In this document: piece by piece, positions 16,017-23,366 of the stretch | Position numbering within the stretch: position 1 is the stretch's first letter | Layout of the letters: every line of letters starts with the position of its first letter | Assembly (NCBI GenBank): GCA_944385035.1 | Contig: CALWVV010000001.1 | Location: 1-64,000 of the forward strand | Length of the DNA: 64,000 nt | Direction: 5' to 3' | Origin: an uncultured Oscillospiraceae bacterium | GTDB lineage: Bacteria > Bacillota > Clostridia > Oscillospirales > Oscillospiraceae | The notes under the pieces: generated by a model | The model's database searches: none | What the model was told of the DNA's origin: nothing | The model's input: only the letters and a program-made list of their open reading frames with translations | Position numbers and translations under genes: made by a program

Positions 16017-16053
16017 CAAAAGGCCGCTCTTTTGAGAGCGGCCTTTTCTTTAT
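16017..16053 (+). terminator. Terminator of the lysine-regulated transporter
   Basis: AAGGCCGCTC/GAGCGGCCTT hairpin with TTTTCTTTATT. Confidence 0.8.
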
Positions 16054-16091
16054 TCCAGTAAAAGAAAAAATCCGGAACGACAAATTTCCGC

Positions 16092-16120
16092 TTGCATTTA
16101 CATGGAAAATATGGTATAGT
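16092..16120 (+). promoter_or_regulatory. Promoter of tRNA-Gly
   Basis: TTGCAT (16092-16097), 17 bp, TATAGT (16115-16120), 23 bases before the tRNA. Confidence 0.6.
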
Positions 16121-16142
16121 ATGAAAGCTTTCAACAGAACAC

Positions 16143-16216
16143 GCAGGTGTAGTTCAATGGCAGAATGTCAGCTTCCCAAGCTGAACACGAGGGTTCGATT
16201 CCCTTCACCTGCTCCA
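16143..16216 (+). tRNA. tRNA-Gly(CCC)
   Basis: Complete cloverleaf: acceptor GCAGGTG/CACCTGC, D arm with AGTTCAATGGCAGA, anticodon arm TCAGC-TTCCCAA-GCTGA (anticodon CCC), T arm GAGGG-TTCGATT-CCCTT (final pair T-G) and encoded CCA. It reads the GGG glycine codon. It has its own promoter and terminator. Confidence 0.95.
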
Positions 16217-16217
16217 C

Positions 16218-16257
16218 GCCGGAGCAAGCGATATACCGCTTGCTCCGGCTTATTTTA
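16218..16257 (+). terminator. Terminator of tRNA-Gly
   Basis: A 13-bp perfect stem GCCGGAGCAAGCG/CGCTTGCTCCGGC followed by TTATTTTAT. Confidence 0.8.
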
Positions 16258-16293
16258 TAAGTCAGAGCGCACTCATTTTGCTGCTCCTCCTTT

Positions 16294-16329
16294 CCAAATC
16301 ACAACCTCTTTCACTAGGTTGTGATTTGG
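16294..16329 (+). repeat. Perfect 14-bp inverted repeat
   Basis: CCAAATCACAACCT (16294-16307) and its exact complement (16316-16329) flank an eight-base loop, followed by TTTTGGG. It sits between the tRNA terminator and another hairpin with no gene in between. It could be a terminator or a remnant of a mobile-element end; its function is unclear. Confidence 0.55.
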
Positions 16330-16378
16330 TTTTGGGTGCAGCCCCAGAGCATTGGCCTCTATAGTGCTGCAATATTTC

Positions 16379-16417
16379 AAAAAAGAAGGACATCCCTTTG
16401 GATGTCCTTCTTTTTTG
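16379..16417. terminator. Hairpin terminator downstream of the antiporter
   Basis: AAAAGAAGGACATCC/GGATGTCCTTCTTTT stem with T-runs on both strands; it probably stops the minus-strand antiporter transcript about 100 bases past its end. Confidence 0.65.
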
Positions 16418-16517
16418 GAACATATCGAACCATCATTTTGTTTCTTTCAAAACCCTGTGGTCCGTATGTAATGCGCTTATTTTTGTAGGCAGAAGCACTG
16501 TCCTGCCAACACTGCCA

Positions 16518-17777
16518 TCAGGACAGCTGTTCCAGGTCCTCCTTCAAACCCGCGTGGTTGGCCTTCCCCAGTTCTCCGGCCAGCTGAAATCCCTTTCGCG
16601 CCAAAAATACCGCGATCACTTCATTTATGACTGCTGCAGCCGCAATGGTGCCGCGGACAATATCTCCGTACGGTCTAAATTCTCCGGTCAATGCGGAGAT
16701 CGCAATTCCAGTCAGAACCAGTGACACACCGGAGTGGGGCATTAGTGTAAGCCCTAAATATTTTCGAACGGTATCCGGCGCCCCGGATATTCCCGCCCCT
16801 AACGCTGCACCGCCAATTTTTCCTGCCCCTCTGGCCAGAATATAAACGGCTGTGAAGAGCCCGGCCTCCAGAATGAGATGATAGTCCAACGGGGCCCCCA
16901 GATTCAGAATAATCAGGGTAAAGCAGCCTCCGATCACAGGGGCACACACGTCCATCATGTCCTCCAGAATCTCAGACGGGACGCGGTTGGCGAACACTGC
17001 AGAATAGACCATACCAGAGAGCATGAAGTTGAGCACAGGGAAGGGCATACAATAGGTGTTGGCTGCCATAGTAAGGCCAGCCGTGAGCAGAACACCGAAG
17101 AATGCCACAGCAGCATTTCTCTTGCTGTGCTTGCTGCGGCACAAGATTGCGGATATTGGAAAGCCTACCGCAATCCCAATAATAACGGGGAAGAAAATAA
17201 CCAGAAAAATGAGAGAGCCGGGCACTGTGCCGCCTGCGGTCTGCCCCAGCACAATGCTCATGACTGACAGGAATACCGCAATTGCAGCCACATCGTCCAA
17301 AACAGCCAGTGGGATCAGCGTACGGGTTACCGGGCCCTCGGTATGATATTCGGTCACGATTGACAATGCAGGCGCAGGTGCGGTCGCCAGCGCGATGCCG
17401 CCGAAAATGAGCCCCAGGAACATAGGGATCTCCATAAAATAAAATATGGCACAAAAGGCCGCACTTACCACGGCAAAAGTGCCCAGGGACTCCGTCAGCG
17501 TGATGACCAGCACCTGCTTGCCGTAGGTCTTCATTTTTCTCCAGACCATCTCTGTCCCCAGCATCAAGCCCATGCCGCATTCCAACACGGAGATGAACTG
17601 GTGATAGGCAGGTGCATCCAAAATGTCCTGTGTCAGCAGATTGGCCGCGTTAGGGCCCAGCGCCATGCCCGCAATCAGAAATCCCAGTACCGCAGGCATT
17701 TTTAATTTGGCAGCCAGTTTTCCAAACCAAAACCCCAACGCCACAACTGCAAGGAGACGTACGAAATCCATCCACAT
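16518..17777 (-). CDS. Cation:proton antiporter, CPA2-like
   Basis: A 419-residue protein with about 12 membrane helices, exchanging Na+ or K+ for protons. The N-terminus (FVRLLAVVALGFWFGKLAAKLKMPAVLGFLIAGMALGP) has the usual layout of CPA2 antiporters, and the ion-binding acidic pair is in LAVLDDVAAIAVF. A second conserved zone is ALATAPAPALSIVTE. No TrkA-N/RCK cytosolic domain is attached. ATG at 17777 after AGAGG. It is divergent from a TetR-family regulator 253 bases away, which may control it. Confidence 0.85.
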   Translation of the reverse strand: MWMDFVRLLAVVALGFWFGKLAAKLKMPAVLGFLIAGMALGPNAANLLTQDILDAPAYHQFISVLECGMGLMLGTEMVWRKMKTYGKQVLVITLTESLGTFAVVSAAFCAIFYFMEIPMFLGLIFGGIALATAPAPALSIVTEYHTEGPVTRTLIPLAVLDDVAAIAVFLSVMSIVLGQTAGGTVPGSLIFLVIFFPVIIGIAVGFPISAILCRSKHSKRNAAVAFFGVLLTAGLTMAANTYCMPFPVLNFMLSGMVYSAVFANRVPSEILEDMMDVCAPVIGGCFTLIILNLGAPLDYHLILEAGLFTAVYILARGAGKIGGAALGAGISGAPDTVRKYLGLTLMPHSGVSLVLTGIAISALTGEFRPYGDIVRGTIAAAAVINEVIAVFLARKGFQLAGELGKANHAGLKEDLEQLS

Positions 17778-17973
17778 AGTATTTTCCTCTTTTCACCATA
17801 ACAACGTAAGCTTCGGCTGGTCGAAGCATTTCCTTACCGGTGAGGGGTACGCAAAGTCACCAGCCAGTGCATATCACCCATAGCCCCCCAGCAGCCATAG
17901 CCCCAGTCTATATTCCATTCTCCATCATCCGTTACACAGGTTTCCTCCTGCTGCTGGTACTGGTGACGTACGG

Positions 17974-18002
17974 TTGCGGTCCTGCAAATTCCATGATAAA
18001 AT
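17974..18002 (+). promoter_or_regulatory. Promoter of the TetR gene
   Basis: TTGCGG (17974-17979), 17 bp, TAAAAT (17997-18002). The rest of the 253-base gap to the antiporter shows no further feature. Confidence 0.45.
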
Positions 18003-18030
18003 ACAAAAAACTCTTTCTGGAGGCAGAGCA

Positions 18031-18627
18031 ATGTCCAATTCCGACTTTACAAAGTTTATGATCGCTCGGGGCTTTAAGCAGCTGCTGGAGACGAACTCCT
18101 TTTTGGATATCTCTGTGGGGGACATCGCTCGACACTGTAAAATCAGCCGGAATACCTTTTATTATCACTTTCGGGATAAGTACGATGTGATCTCCTGGAT
18201 TTTTTATACGGAAATCACCCCTCTGATTGGCGATACGCTGTCCATAGATCAATGGGGAAACGGAATGCGGGCCCTGTGCCACTATATGCAGGCGAACAAG
18301 TCTTTCTATACGAATGTCCTGCAATTTGAGGGGCAGAACAGCCTTGCGGACTGCCTGATGGATTTCTATCAAAATCTGATGCAGGACATCATTCTGAACG
18401 CCGGTGGAGATCAACTGCTTGAACCCAACCAGATCAGGGTCATTGCCCGCTTCTATGCACACGGAATGTCCGGCGTTCTGCTGGACTGGGTAAAAAACGG
18501 AATGGTACGGGATCCCGACGCCACCATCAGAATGCTGGAGGATCTTCTTTCCGGTGAGATCTTCGCACAAATTCTCGCGATTCCAAACGATCGTGAAAAA
18601 ACGGAAGAGCCCGGTGTGAATTTGTGA
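18031..18627 (+). CDS. TetR family regulator, DhaS-like
   Basis: A 198-residue transcription factor. The N-terminal helix-turn-helix is clear: FLDISVGDIARHCKISRNTFYYHFRDKYDVISWIF. The C-terminal half resembles the ligand domain of DhaS-type regulators (TetR_C_7), which pair with dihydroxyacetone kinase, but no such kinase is nearby. The ATG at 18031 is seven to eight bases after GGAGG. Neighbours are the divergent antiporter and the downstream uridine-kinase-like gene. The target is unknown. Confidence 0.85.
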   Translation: MSNSDFTKFMIARGFKQLLETNSFLDISVGDIARHCKISRNTFYYHFRDKYDVISWIFYTEITPLIGDTLSIDQWGNGMRALCHYMQANKSFYTNVLQFEGQNSLADCLMDFYQNLMQDIILNAGGDQLLEPNQIRVIARFYAHGMSGVLLDWVKNGMVRDPDATIRMLEDLLSGEIFAQILAIPNDREKTEEPGVNL

Positions 18628-18714
18628 AATATTTTATCCCTCTGCAGCCCTTTTGCCCATAGGAAACTGGGCCGGATTGTCCCAAAATAGGACATATCCA
18701 TATTTTTGTCATAC

Positions 18715-18752
18715 GTTCCGCTTGGTTGATATCAAGCGGAACATTTTATTTC
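18715..18752 (+). terminator. Terminator of the TetR gene
   Basis: GTTCCGCTTG/CAAGCGGAAC stem followed by ATTTTATTTC. The remaining part of the 18628-18958 gap holds an imperfect GGATTGTCC/GGACATATCC dyad near 18673 and a promoter at 18882-18910. Confidence 0.7.
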
Positions 18753-18881
18753 TGCAGCCGGCCTCATTTCCATGCAGAGAAAGTTTACATAAAGTTATAT
18801 TTCCGCGGCGAACACCGTATTCTGGCGCAACCATAGTTTTTCCGATTCTGCATGCAATCAACGATAGTACAGAATGAGTGT

Positions 18882-18910
18882 TTGCTCTTTCCGAGTTTTT
18901 GAGGTATGAT
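18882..18910 (+). promoter_or_regulatory. Candidate promoter of the uridine-kinase-like gene
   Basis: TTGCTC (18882-18887), 17 bp, TATGAT (18905-18910). Confidence 0.45.
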
Positions 18911-18958
18911 ACAGAAATACAGATATAACTGCCAACCGCAGGCAAGGGAGGTTTGTAT

Positions 18959-20623
18959 ATGGAACATTTATATCATGTAACGGTAGACGGCATTATGCAT
19001 CAATATCCCGCCGGGACATCCTACCAGGCCATCGCACAGGAATTCCAAGCGTCCTATCCCAGTGACATCCTTCTTGTGGAACGCAACGGCAAGCTCTGCG
19101 AGCTCGGAAAATGCCTGGACCGGGACTGCACCCTGAAAATGATCACCTTACAAGACAAGCCCGGCCTCCAAACCTATGAGCGCAGCGCCATATTTTTAAT
19201 GCTCAAAGCGTTCTATGACATCATCGGTCAAAATCATATTGAGCAAATCTGTGTAGAATACTCTCTGAGTCATGCGTTGTTTATCCGTGCCAAAGGAGAA
19301 TTTCAGCTGAATGAACCGCTGCTGGAGCAGGTGGAGTCCCGGATGCGGGAACTGGTCCGTCAGGCCATTCCCATTCAAAAGCACTCCATCTCAACAGACG
19401 ATGCCATTGAAATGTTTGAAAAACGCAGCCTGCACGACAAGGCAAAGCTGCTTCGCTGCCGGATCAGCTCACGGGTCAACTATTATTCCCTGGAGGATTT
19501 CTCTGACTACTTCTACGGCTATATGGTTCCAAATACCAGCTATATCAAATGCTTCCATCTGGAACTGTTTGACCGCGGTCTCATTTTGCGGCTGCCTGAT
19601 CCGCAGGCACCAGACCGCCTTGCCGCTTTCCAGCCATCCCTTAAAGTCTTTCAGGCGCTTTATGATGCGGACCAAAAGTCGAAACATCTGCACATTTCCA
19701 ATGTGGCAGATCTCAATGAAGCCATCTGCTGCGGAAATGCCACCAGTATCATCCTGGCCCATGAAGCCATGATGGAAAAGCGAATCGGCGACCTGGCCGA
19801 GACCATTGCCCAGCGCCGGGATGTTCGCTTTGTTATGATCGCCGGCCCCTCTTCTTCCGGGAAGACAACCTTTTCCCACCGCCTGTCCACCCAACTGATG
19901 GCTTGCGGGCTGACCCCTCATGCCATTGCCACGGATAACTACTTCAAAAACCGTTCCGAAACGCCACGGGATGCCAACGGACAATATGACTTTGAAAGCC
20001 TGGGTGCCATGGATGTTGAGCAATTCAACCATGACATGACGCTGCTTTTACAGGGGGAGACCGTAGAACTTCCTCAATTCAACTTCAAAAAAGGGATCCG
20101 GGAATATAACGGGGACCGGCTTACTTTGGGACCGCGGGATGTGCTGGTAATAGAGGGCATTCATTGCCTGAATGATGCCTTTTCCTATTCTCTGCCCAAA
20201 CAGAGCAAGTTTAAAATCTATATCAGCTGCCTTACTACATTGAACGTAGACGATCACAACCGGATTCCTACCACAGATGCCAGATTGCTGCGCCGAATTG
20301 AACGGGATGCCAGGACACGGGGATACAGTGCCAGGGCCACCATCCAAATGTGGCCTTCGGTACGGCGCGGCGAAGAATCCAACATCTTCCCCTATCAGGA
20401 CAGCGCAGACGCGGTATTCAACTCCGCCCTTATTTATGAAATCGCCCTGCTCAAACCCTATATTGAGCCTCTGCTGTTTGGAGTCCCCAAGGATTGTCCG
20501 GAATATCTGGAAGCAAAGCGGCTTTTGAAATTTTTGAGCTACTTTCTGCCGCTGCCCGCCGATCAGGTCCCCACAACCTCTCTCATGCGGGAGTTTATTG
20601 GCGGTGGGTGCTATCATGTCTAG
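18959..20623 (+). CDS. Nucleoside (uridine) kinase with TGS and ThrRS-like N-terminal domains
   Basis: A 554-residue fusion. Residues about 5-60 form a TGS-like ubiquitin fold (VTVDGIMHQYPAGTSYQAI) and about 60-250 resemble the second additional domain of threonyl-tRNA synthetase. The C-terminal half is a P-loop kinase: Walker A GPSSSGKTTF, the base-binding ATDNYFKNR and LVIEGIHCLNDA, as in uridine kinase/phosphoribulokinase. The same architecture is known from thermophiles and many Clostridia, where it is annotated as nucleoside kinase. The likely reaction is phosphorylation of a pyrimidine nucleoside; the role of the tRNA-synthetase-like part is unknown. ATG at 18959 after AGGGAGG. Confidence 0.85.
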   Translation: MEHLYHVTVDGIMHQYPAGTSYQAIAQEFQASYPSDILLVERNGKLCELGKCLDRDCTLKMITLQDKPGLQTYERSAIFLMLKAFYDIIGQNHIEQICVEYSLSHALFIRAKGEFQLNEPLLEQVESRMRELVRQAIPIQKHSISTDDAIEMFEKRSLHDKAKLLRCRISSRVNYYSLEDFSDYFYGYMVPNTSYIKCFHLELFDRGLILRLPDPQAPDRLAAFQPSLKVFQALYDADQKSKHLHISNVADLNEAICCGNATSIILAHEAMMEKRIGDLAETIAQRRDVRFVMIAGPSSSGKTTFSHRLSTQLMACGLTPHAIATDNYFKNRSETPRDANGQYDFESLGAMDVEQFNHDMTLLLQGETVELPQFNFKKGIREYNGDRLTLGPRDVLVIEGIHCLNDAFSYSLPKQSKFKIYISCLTTLNVDDHNRIPTTDARLLRRIERDARTRGYSARATIQMWPSVRRGEESNIFPYQDSADAVFNSALIYEIALLKPYIEPLLFGVPKDCPEYLEAKRLLKFLSYFLPLPADQVPTTSLMREFIGGGCYHV

Positions 20624-20682
20624 CGGCCCACGTTTTACCGGAAAAGGAACCTGGCATACAGCACTCACATTTAGTACAATTC

Positions 20683-20715
20683 GGTCAAACTGTCCGCATT
20701 ACGGACAGTTTGACC
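20683..20715 (+). repeat. Perfect 14-bp inverted repeat after the nucleoside kinase
   Basis: GGTCAAACTGTCCG and its exact complement with a five-base loop, extended by CAATT/AAATTG at the edges. There is no T-run after it, so it is a poor rho-independent terminator; it may be an operator or RNA stem. Confidence 0.55.
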
Positions 20716-20781
20716 AAATTGACCATTTCTTACCTGGTACGTTTCCTCTACAATCCGTTCTGATAAAATGGAGAAGTCTAG

Positions 20782-20795
20782 TTAGACCAGTCTAA
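20782..20795 (+). promoter_or_regulatory. TetR-type palindrome upstream of the degV gene
   Basis: TTAGACCAGTCTAA, a 6-2-6 perfect palindrome located 13 bases downstream of a TAAAAT -10 (20764-20769) and 90 bases before the start codon. The AGACC/GGTCT type half-sites resemble LmrA/YxaF-class operators. The regulator is not identified. Confidence 0.4.
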
Positions 20796-20885
20796 TTTAC
20801 AGCAACGGAACGGCCCCCCTACGGGTCCGGGTACAGTCGCCCTTTTTCTGAGGGCAGCCTAAACTAAAATTGAGAGGAGAAGCAT

Positions 20886-21749
20886 GTGAAGACGGCAGTT
20901 GTAACCGACAGCAACAGCGGTATTTTTGAAGAAGAAGGAAAGCAGTTGGGAGTATTTGTGCTTCCCATGCCGGTCCTGATCGATAATAACGTATATTTTG
21001 AGGGGCACAACCTCTCCAGCACACAATTCTATCAGTATCTGCAGGAGGGCAGAGATATTACAACCTCTCAGCCTTCTCCCGGCGATCTTTCTGCTTTGTG
21101 GGAACAGGTGCTGGATCTGGGCTATGACGAGTTGGTCTACATCCCCATGTCCAGCGGCCTGAGCAACTCTTGTGCCACCGCGAAAATACTCTCAGAGGAC
21201 TATGACGGCAAAGTTTTCGTGGTAGACAACCACCGTATTTCGGTCACACAGCGGTATTCTGTGCTGGATGCTCTGGCATTGGCACAAAGCGGATGTACCG
21301 CTCGGGAGATCCATGCAGAACTGGAGCAGAGCGGATTGGACTCCATTATCTATATCGGGGTCGAAACCCTGCAATATCTCAAACGCGGCGGTCGTGTGAC
21401 ACCAGCTGCGGCTGCCATGGGTGCAATCATGGGAATCAAGCCGCTTCTGCTCATTCAGGGGGATAAGCTGGATGCCTGCGCCAAGGTGCGTGGGACCGCC
21501 AATTGTAAAAAGCGGCTGGTCCAGTATCTGGAACAGGCCGCGGAAGACTATGCAAGAAGAGGGATTCCATTTCAGGCTGCCGCTGCAGGCAGCTTCCTGA
21601 CCCAGTCAGAGACGCAGGCATGGAAAGCCCTTTGCCAGGAGCTCTTTCCCGAGCAGACCCCCCACTACGATCCCCTTACCTGCAGCATCGGCAGTCATGT
21701 AGGTCCCGGCGCCTTCGGAATGGCCATCACCCGCAGGCTTGTTCGCTAA
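20886..21749 (+). CDS. DegV family fatty-acid-binding protein
   Basis: A 287-residue DegV/FakB-type protein. Characterised members bind a fatty acid and present it to the kinase FakA. The N-terminal TAVVTDSNSGIFEEEGKQLG, the QPSPGDLSALW and YIPMSSGLSNS (fatty-acid carboxylate site) and the late GSHVGPGAFG are all typical. The start is GTG at 20886 after GAGAGGAG; the overlapping ATG two bases earlier runs into a stop. No fakA gene is in the window. Confidence 0.92.
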   Translation: MKTAVVTDSNSGIFEEEGKQLGVFVLPMPVLIDNNVYFEGHNLSSTQFYQYLQEGRDITTSQPSPGDLSALWEQVLDLGYDELVYIPMSSGLSNSCATAKILSEDYDGKVFVVDNHRISVTQRYSVLDALALAQSGCTAREIHAELEQSGLDSIIYIGVETLQYLKRGGRVTPAAAAMGAIMGIKPLLLIQGDKLDACAKVRGTANCKKRLVQYLEQAAEDYARRGIPFQAAAAGSFLTQSETQAWKALCQELFPEQTPHYDPLTCSIGSHVGPGAFGMAITRRLVR

Positions 21750-21796
21750 ACACTTTTGAAATCGCCCGGCCCATTTCCCCCAGTAATATACCCTGA

Positions 21797-21839
21797 CATA
21801 AAAAGGAAGGCGTACCTGACCGGTACGCCTTCCTTTTTT
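21797..21839. terminator. Bidirectional terminator between degV and amylase genes
   Basis: AAAAAGGAAGGCGTACC and complement with a five-base loop; T-runs on both strands. Confidence 0.8.
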
Positions 21840-21840
21840 A

Positions 21841-23151
21841 TTACCACTCCATTTTCCAGAACTGTGCACTGTAGGGGGCCAGCTCACTGCCGCCGCCAAA
21901 GTCGTGTTTCTCTCCGGTAATGAGATCCCATGCGAGGCCGCAGCCCGCATCAAAGTGGGCCGTATAAGGCTCACTATCGGCATTGATGGCCACCAGCACC
22001 CGCTCCTCGTCACACTTGCGCTCAAAGATGATCTGCTTGTTGGTGAGCACTACATTCCGGTAGCCGCCATAGCACAGGGCCTTGCTCCCCCGCTTGGCCA
22101 CAGCCAACTTGGCAATCCAGTCGCACAGCTCATTCCACTGGGGCAGCACAAGTTCAGGACGCAGGGCATCATCCCCCTGCTTTTTATCCCCCAAAATCCC
22201 CCATTCGCTGCCATAGTATACCGCAGGCACTCCAGGCATACCGAACATCAGGGCGTAGGCCACGCTCCGGTGTGCCGGGTTGGTGAGCTGGGAAGCTATG
22301 CGGCTGACATCGTGGTTATCCAAGAAAGACAGCAGATGGCGTCCCTTATAGAGCGTCCACTGCTCCGGTCCAAACTGCCGGGCCAGAGAATGGCCGATCT
22401 CAAACATATTCATAGAGTTGAAGCTGGACCACAGCCCCTTGTAGCACTCGTAATTGGTCACCGAGTGGCACAGTTCCTCCCCCATCCAGCGGTTATAATC
22501 CCCGTGGAGGGTCTCCCCCATCAGGACAAAGTCCTCCTTGAGGGTGCGGGTAAAGGCCCGCAGCTGCTTTAAATACTCCGGCGGCAGACAGTAGGCCACA
22601 TCCAGACGCAGGCCGTCAATGTCAAAGTTCTCTACCCAGGAACGGATGGCGGCAAACTGGTGCTCCACCACTGCGGGGTTCCACAAATTGAGCTTCACCA
22701 GCTCATTATGGCCCTCCCAGCCCTCATACCAAAAGCCGTCGTTATACTGGGTATTGCCGTCAAAGCTCAGATGGAACCAGTCCTTATAGGGGCTGTCCCA
22801 CTTCTTTTCCTGCACGTCCCGAAAGGCCCAGAAGCCCCGGCCCACGTGGTTGAAGACCCCGTCCAGCATAACCCGAAGTCCCGCCTTGTGAAACCCTTGA
22901 CACACCTGAGCCAGGTCACCATTTTCCCCCAGCCGGGGGTCCACAGTGAAATAATCCCGCGTATCATAGCCATGCCGGTCACTGTCAAAAACCGGGTTGA
23001 GAAGCACGGTGTCCGCACCCAAGGCTTTTATATGTTCTACCCAGTCCAGCAGGCGCAGGATCCGTGGAGTCTTTACCCCGTCGTTCTCCTTCGGCGCGCC
23101 GCACAGACCCAGAGGATAGATCTGGTAAAGTACCGCTTGATCAAACCACAT
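21841..23151 (-). CDS. GH13 alpha-amylase family hydrolase, cytosolic
   Basis: A 436-residue glycoside hydrolase family 13 enzyme without signal peptide, so it acts on imported oligosaccharides. The (beta/alpha)8 barrel motifs are VMLDGVFNHVG (region I), DGLRLDVA with the nucleophile Asp (II), GETLHG with the acid/base Glu (III) and FLDNHDVSR with the stabilising Asp (IV). The compact size and missing N-terminal domain fit small maltodextrin-acting or neopullulanase-like members. ATG at 23151 after AAAGGAG. It is divergent from the ROK-like gene, with which it may share sugar metabolism. Confidence 0.88.
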   Translation of the reverse strand: MWFDQAVLYQIYPLGLCGAPKENDGVKTPRILRLLDWVEHIKALGADTVLLNPVFDSDRHGYDTRDYFTVDPRLGENGDLAQVCQGFHKAGLRVMLDGVFNHVGRGFWAFRDVQEKKWDSPYKDWFHLSFDGNTQYNDGFWYEGWEGHNELVKLNLWNPAVVEHQFAAIRSWVENFDIDGLRLDVAYCLPPEYLKQLRAFTRTLKEDFVLMGETLHGDYNRWMGEELCHSVTNYECYKGLWSSFNSMNMFEIGHSLARQFGPEQWTLYKGRHLLSFLDNHDVSRIASQLTNPAHRSVAYALMFGMPGVPAVYYGSEWGILGDKKQGDDALRPELVLPQWNELCDWIAKLAVAKRGSKALCYGGYRNVVLTNKQIIFERKCDEERVLVAINADSEPYTAHFDAGCGLAWDLITGEKHDFGGGSELAPYSAQFWKMEW

Positions 23152-23194
23152 ACTTTTGTTCTCCTTTCACCCCCAAGGGAGGCGTTCTTCATCT

Positions 23195-23223
23195 ATGATA
23201 CCCCACTTGACCCGTTCATGCAA
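23195..23223 (-). promoter_or_regulatory. Promoter of the GH13 gene
   Basis: On the minus strand: TTGCAT (23223-23218), 17 bp, TATCAT (23200-23195). Confidence 0.5.
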
Positions 23224-23249
23224 GATAAATTACTATGCACAAGAAACAG

Positions 23250-23278
23250 GTGACAAATTCCAAAGATTATGGTACAAT
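23250..23278 (+). promoter_or_regulatory. Promoter of the ROK-like gene
   Basis: GTGACA (23250-23255), 17 bp, TACAAT (23273-23278). Confidence 0.5.
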
Positions 23279-23366
23279 AATACCAATTAGAACCTGGATT
23301 GTTTGAGCCAAACGTACAATTTTTTGTAAGAAACTAGCCACCATGATTTTGTAGGAGGAGTCAGTC

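Noticed and set aside
14071..16134. Minus-strand 687-codon frame over the lysine riboswitch and transporter
   Set aside because: It crosses the riboswitch and the transporter in antisense, has low-complexity His/Gly/Asp composition and no domain.
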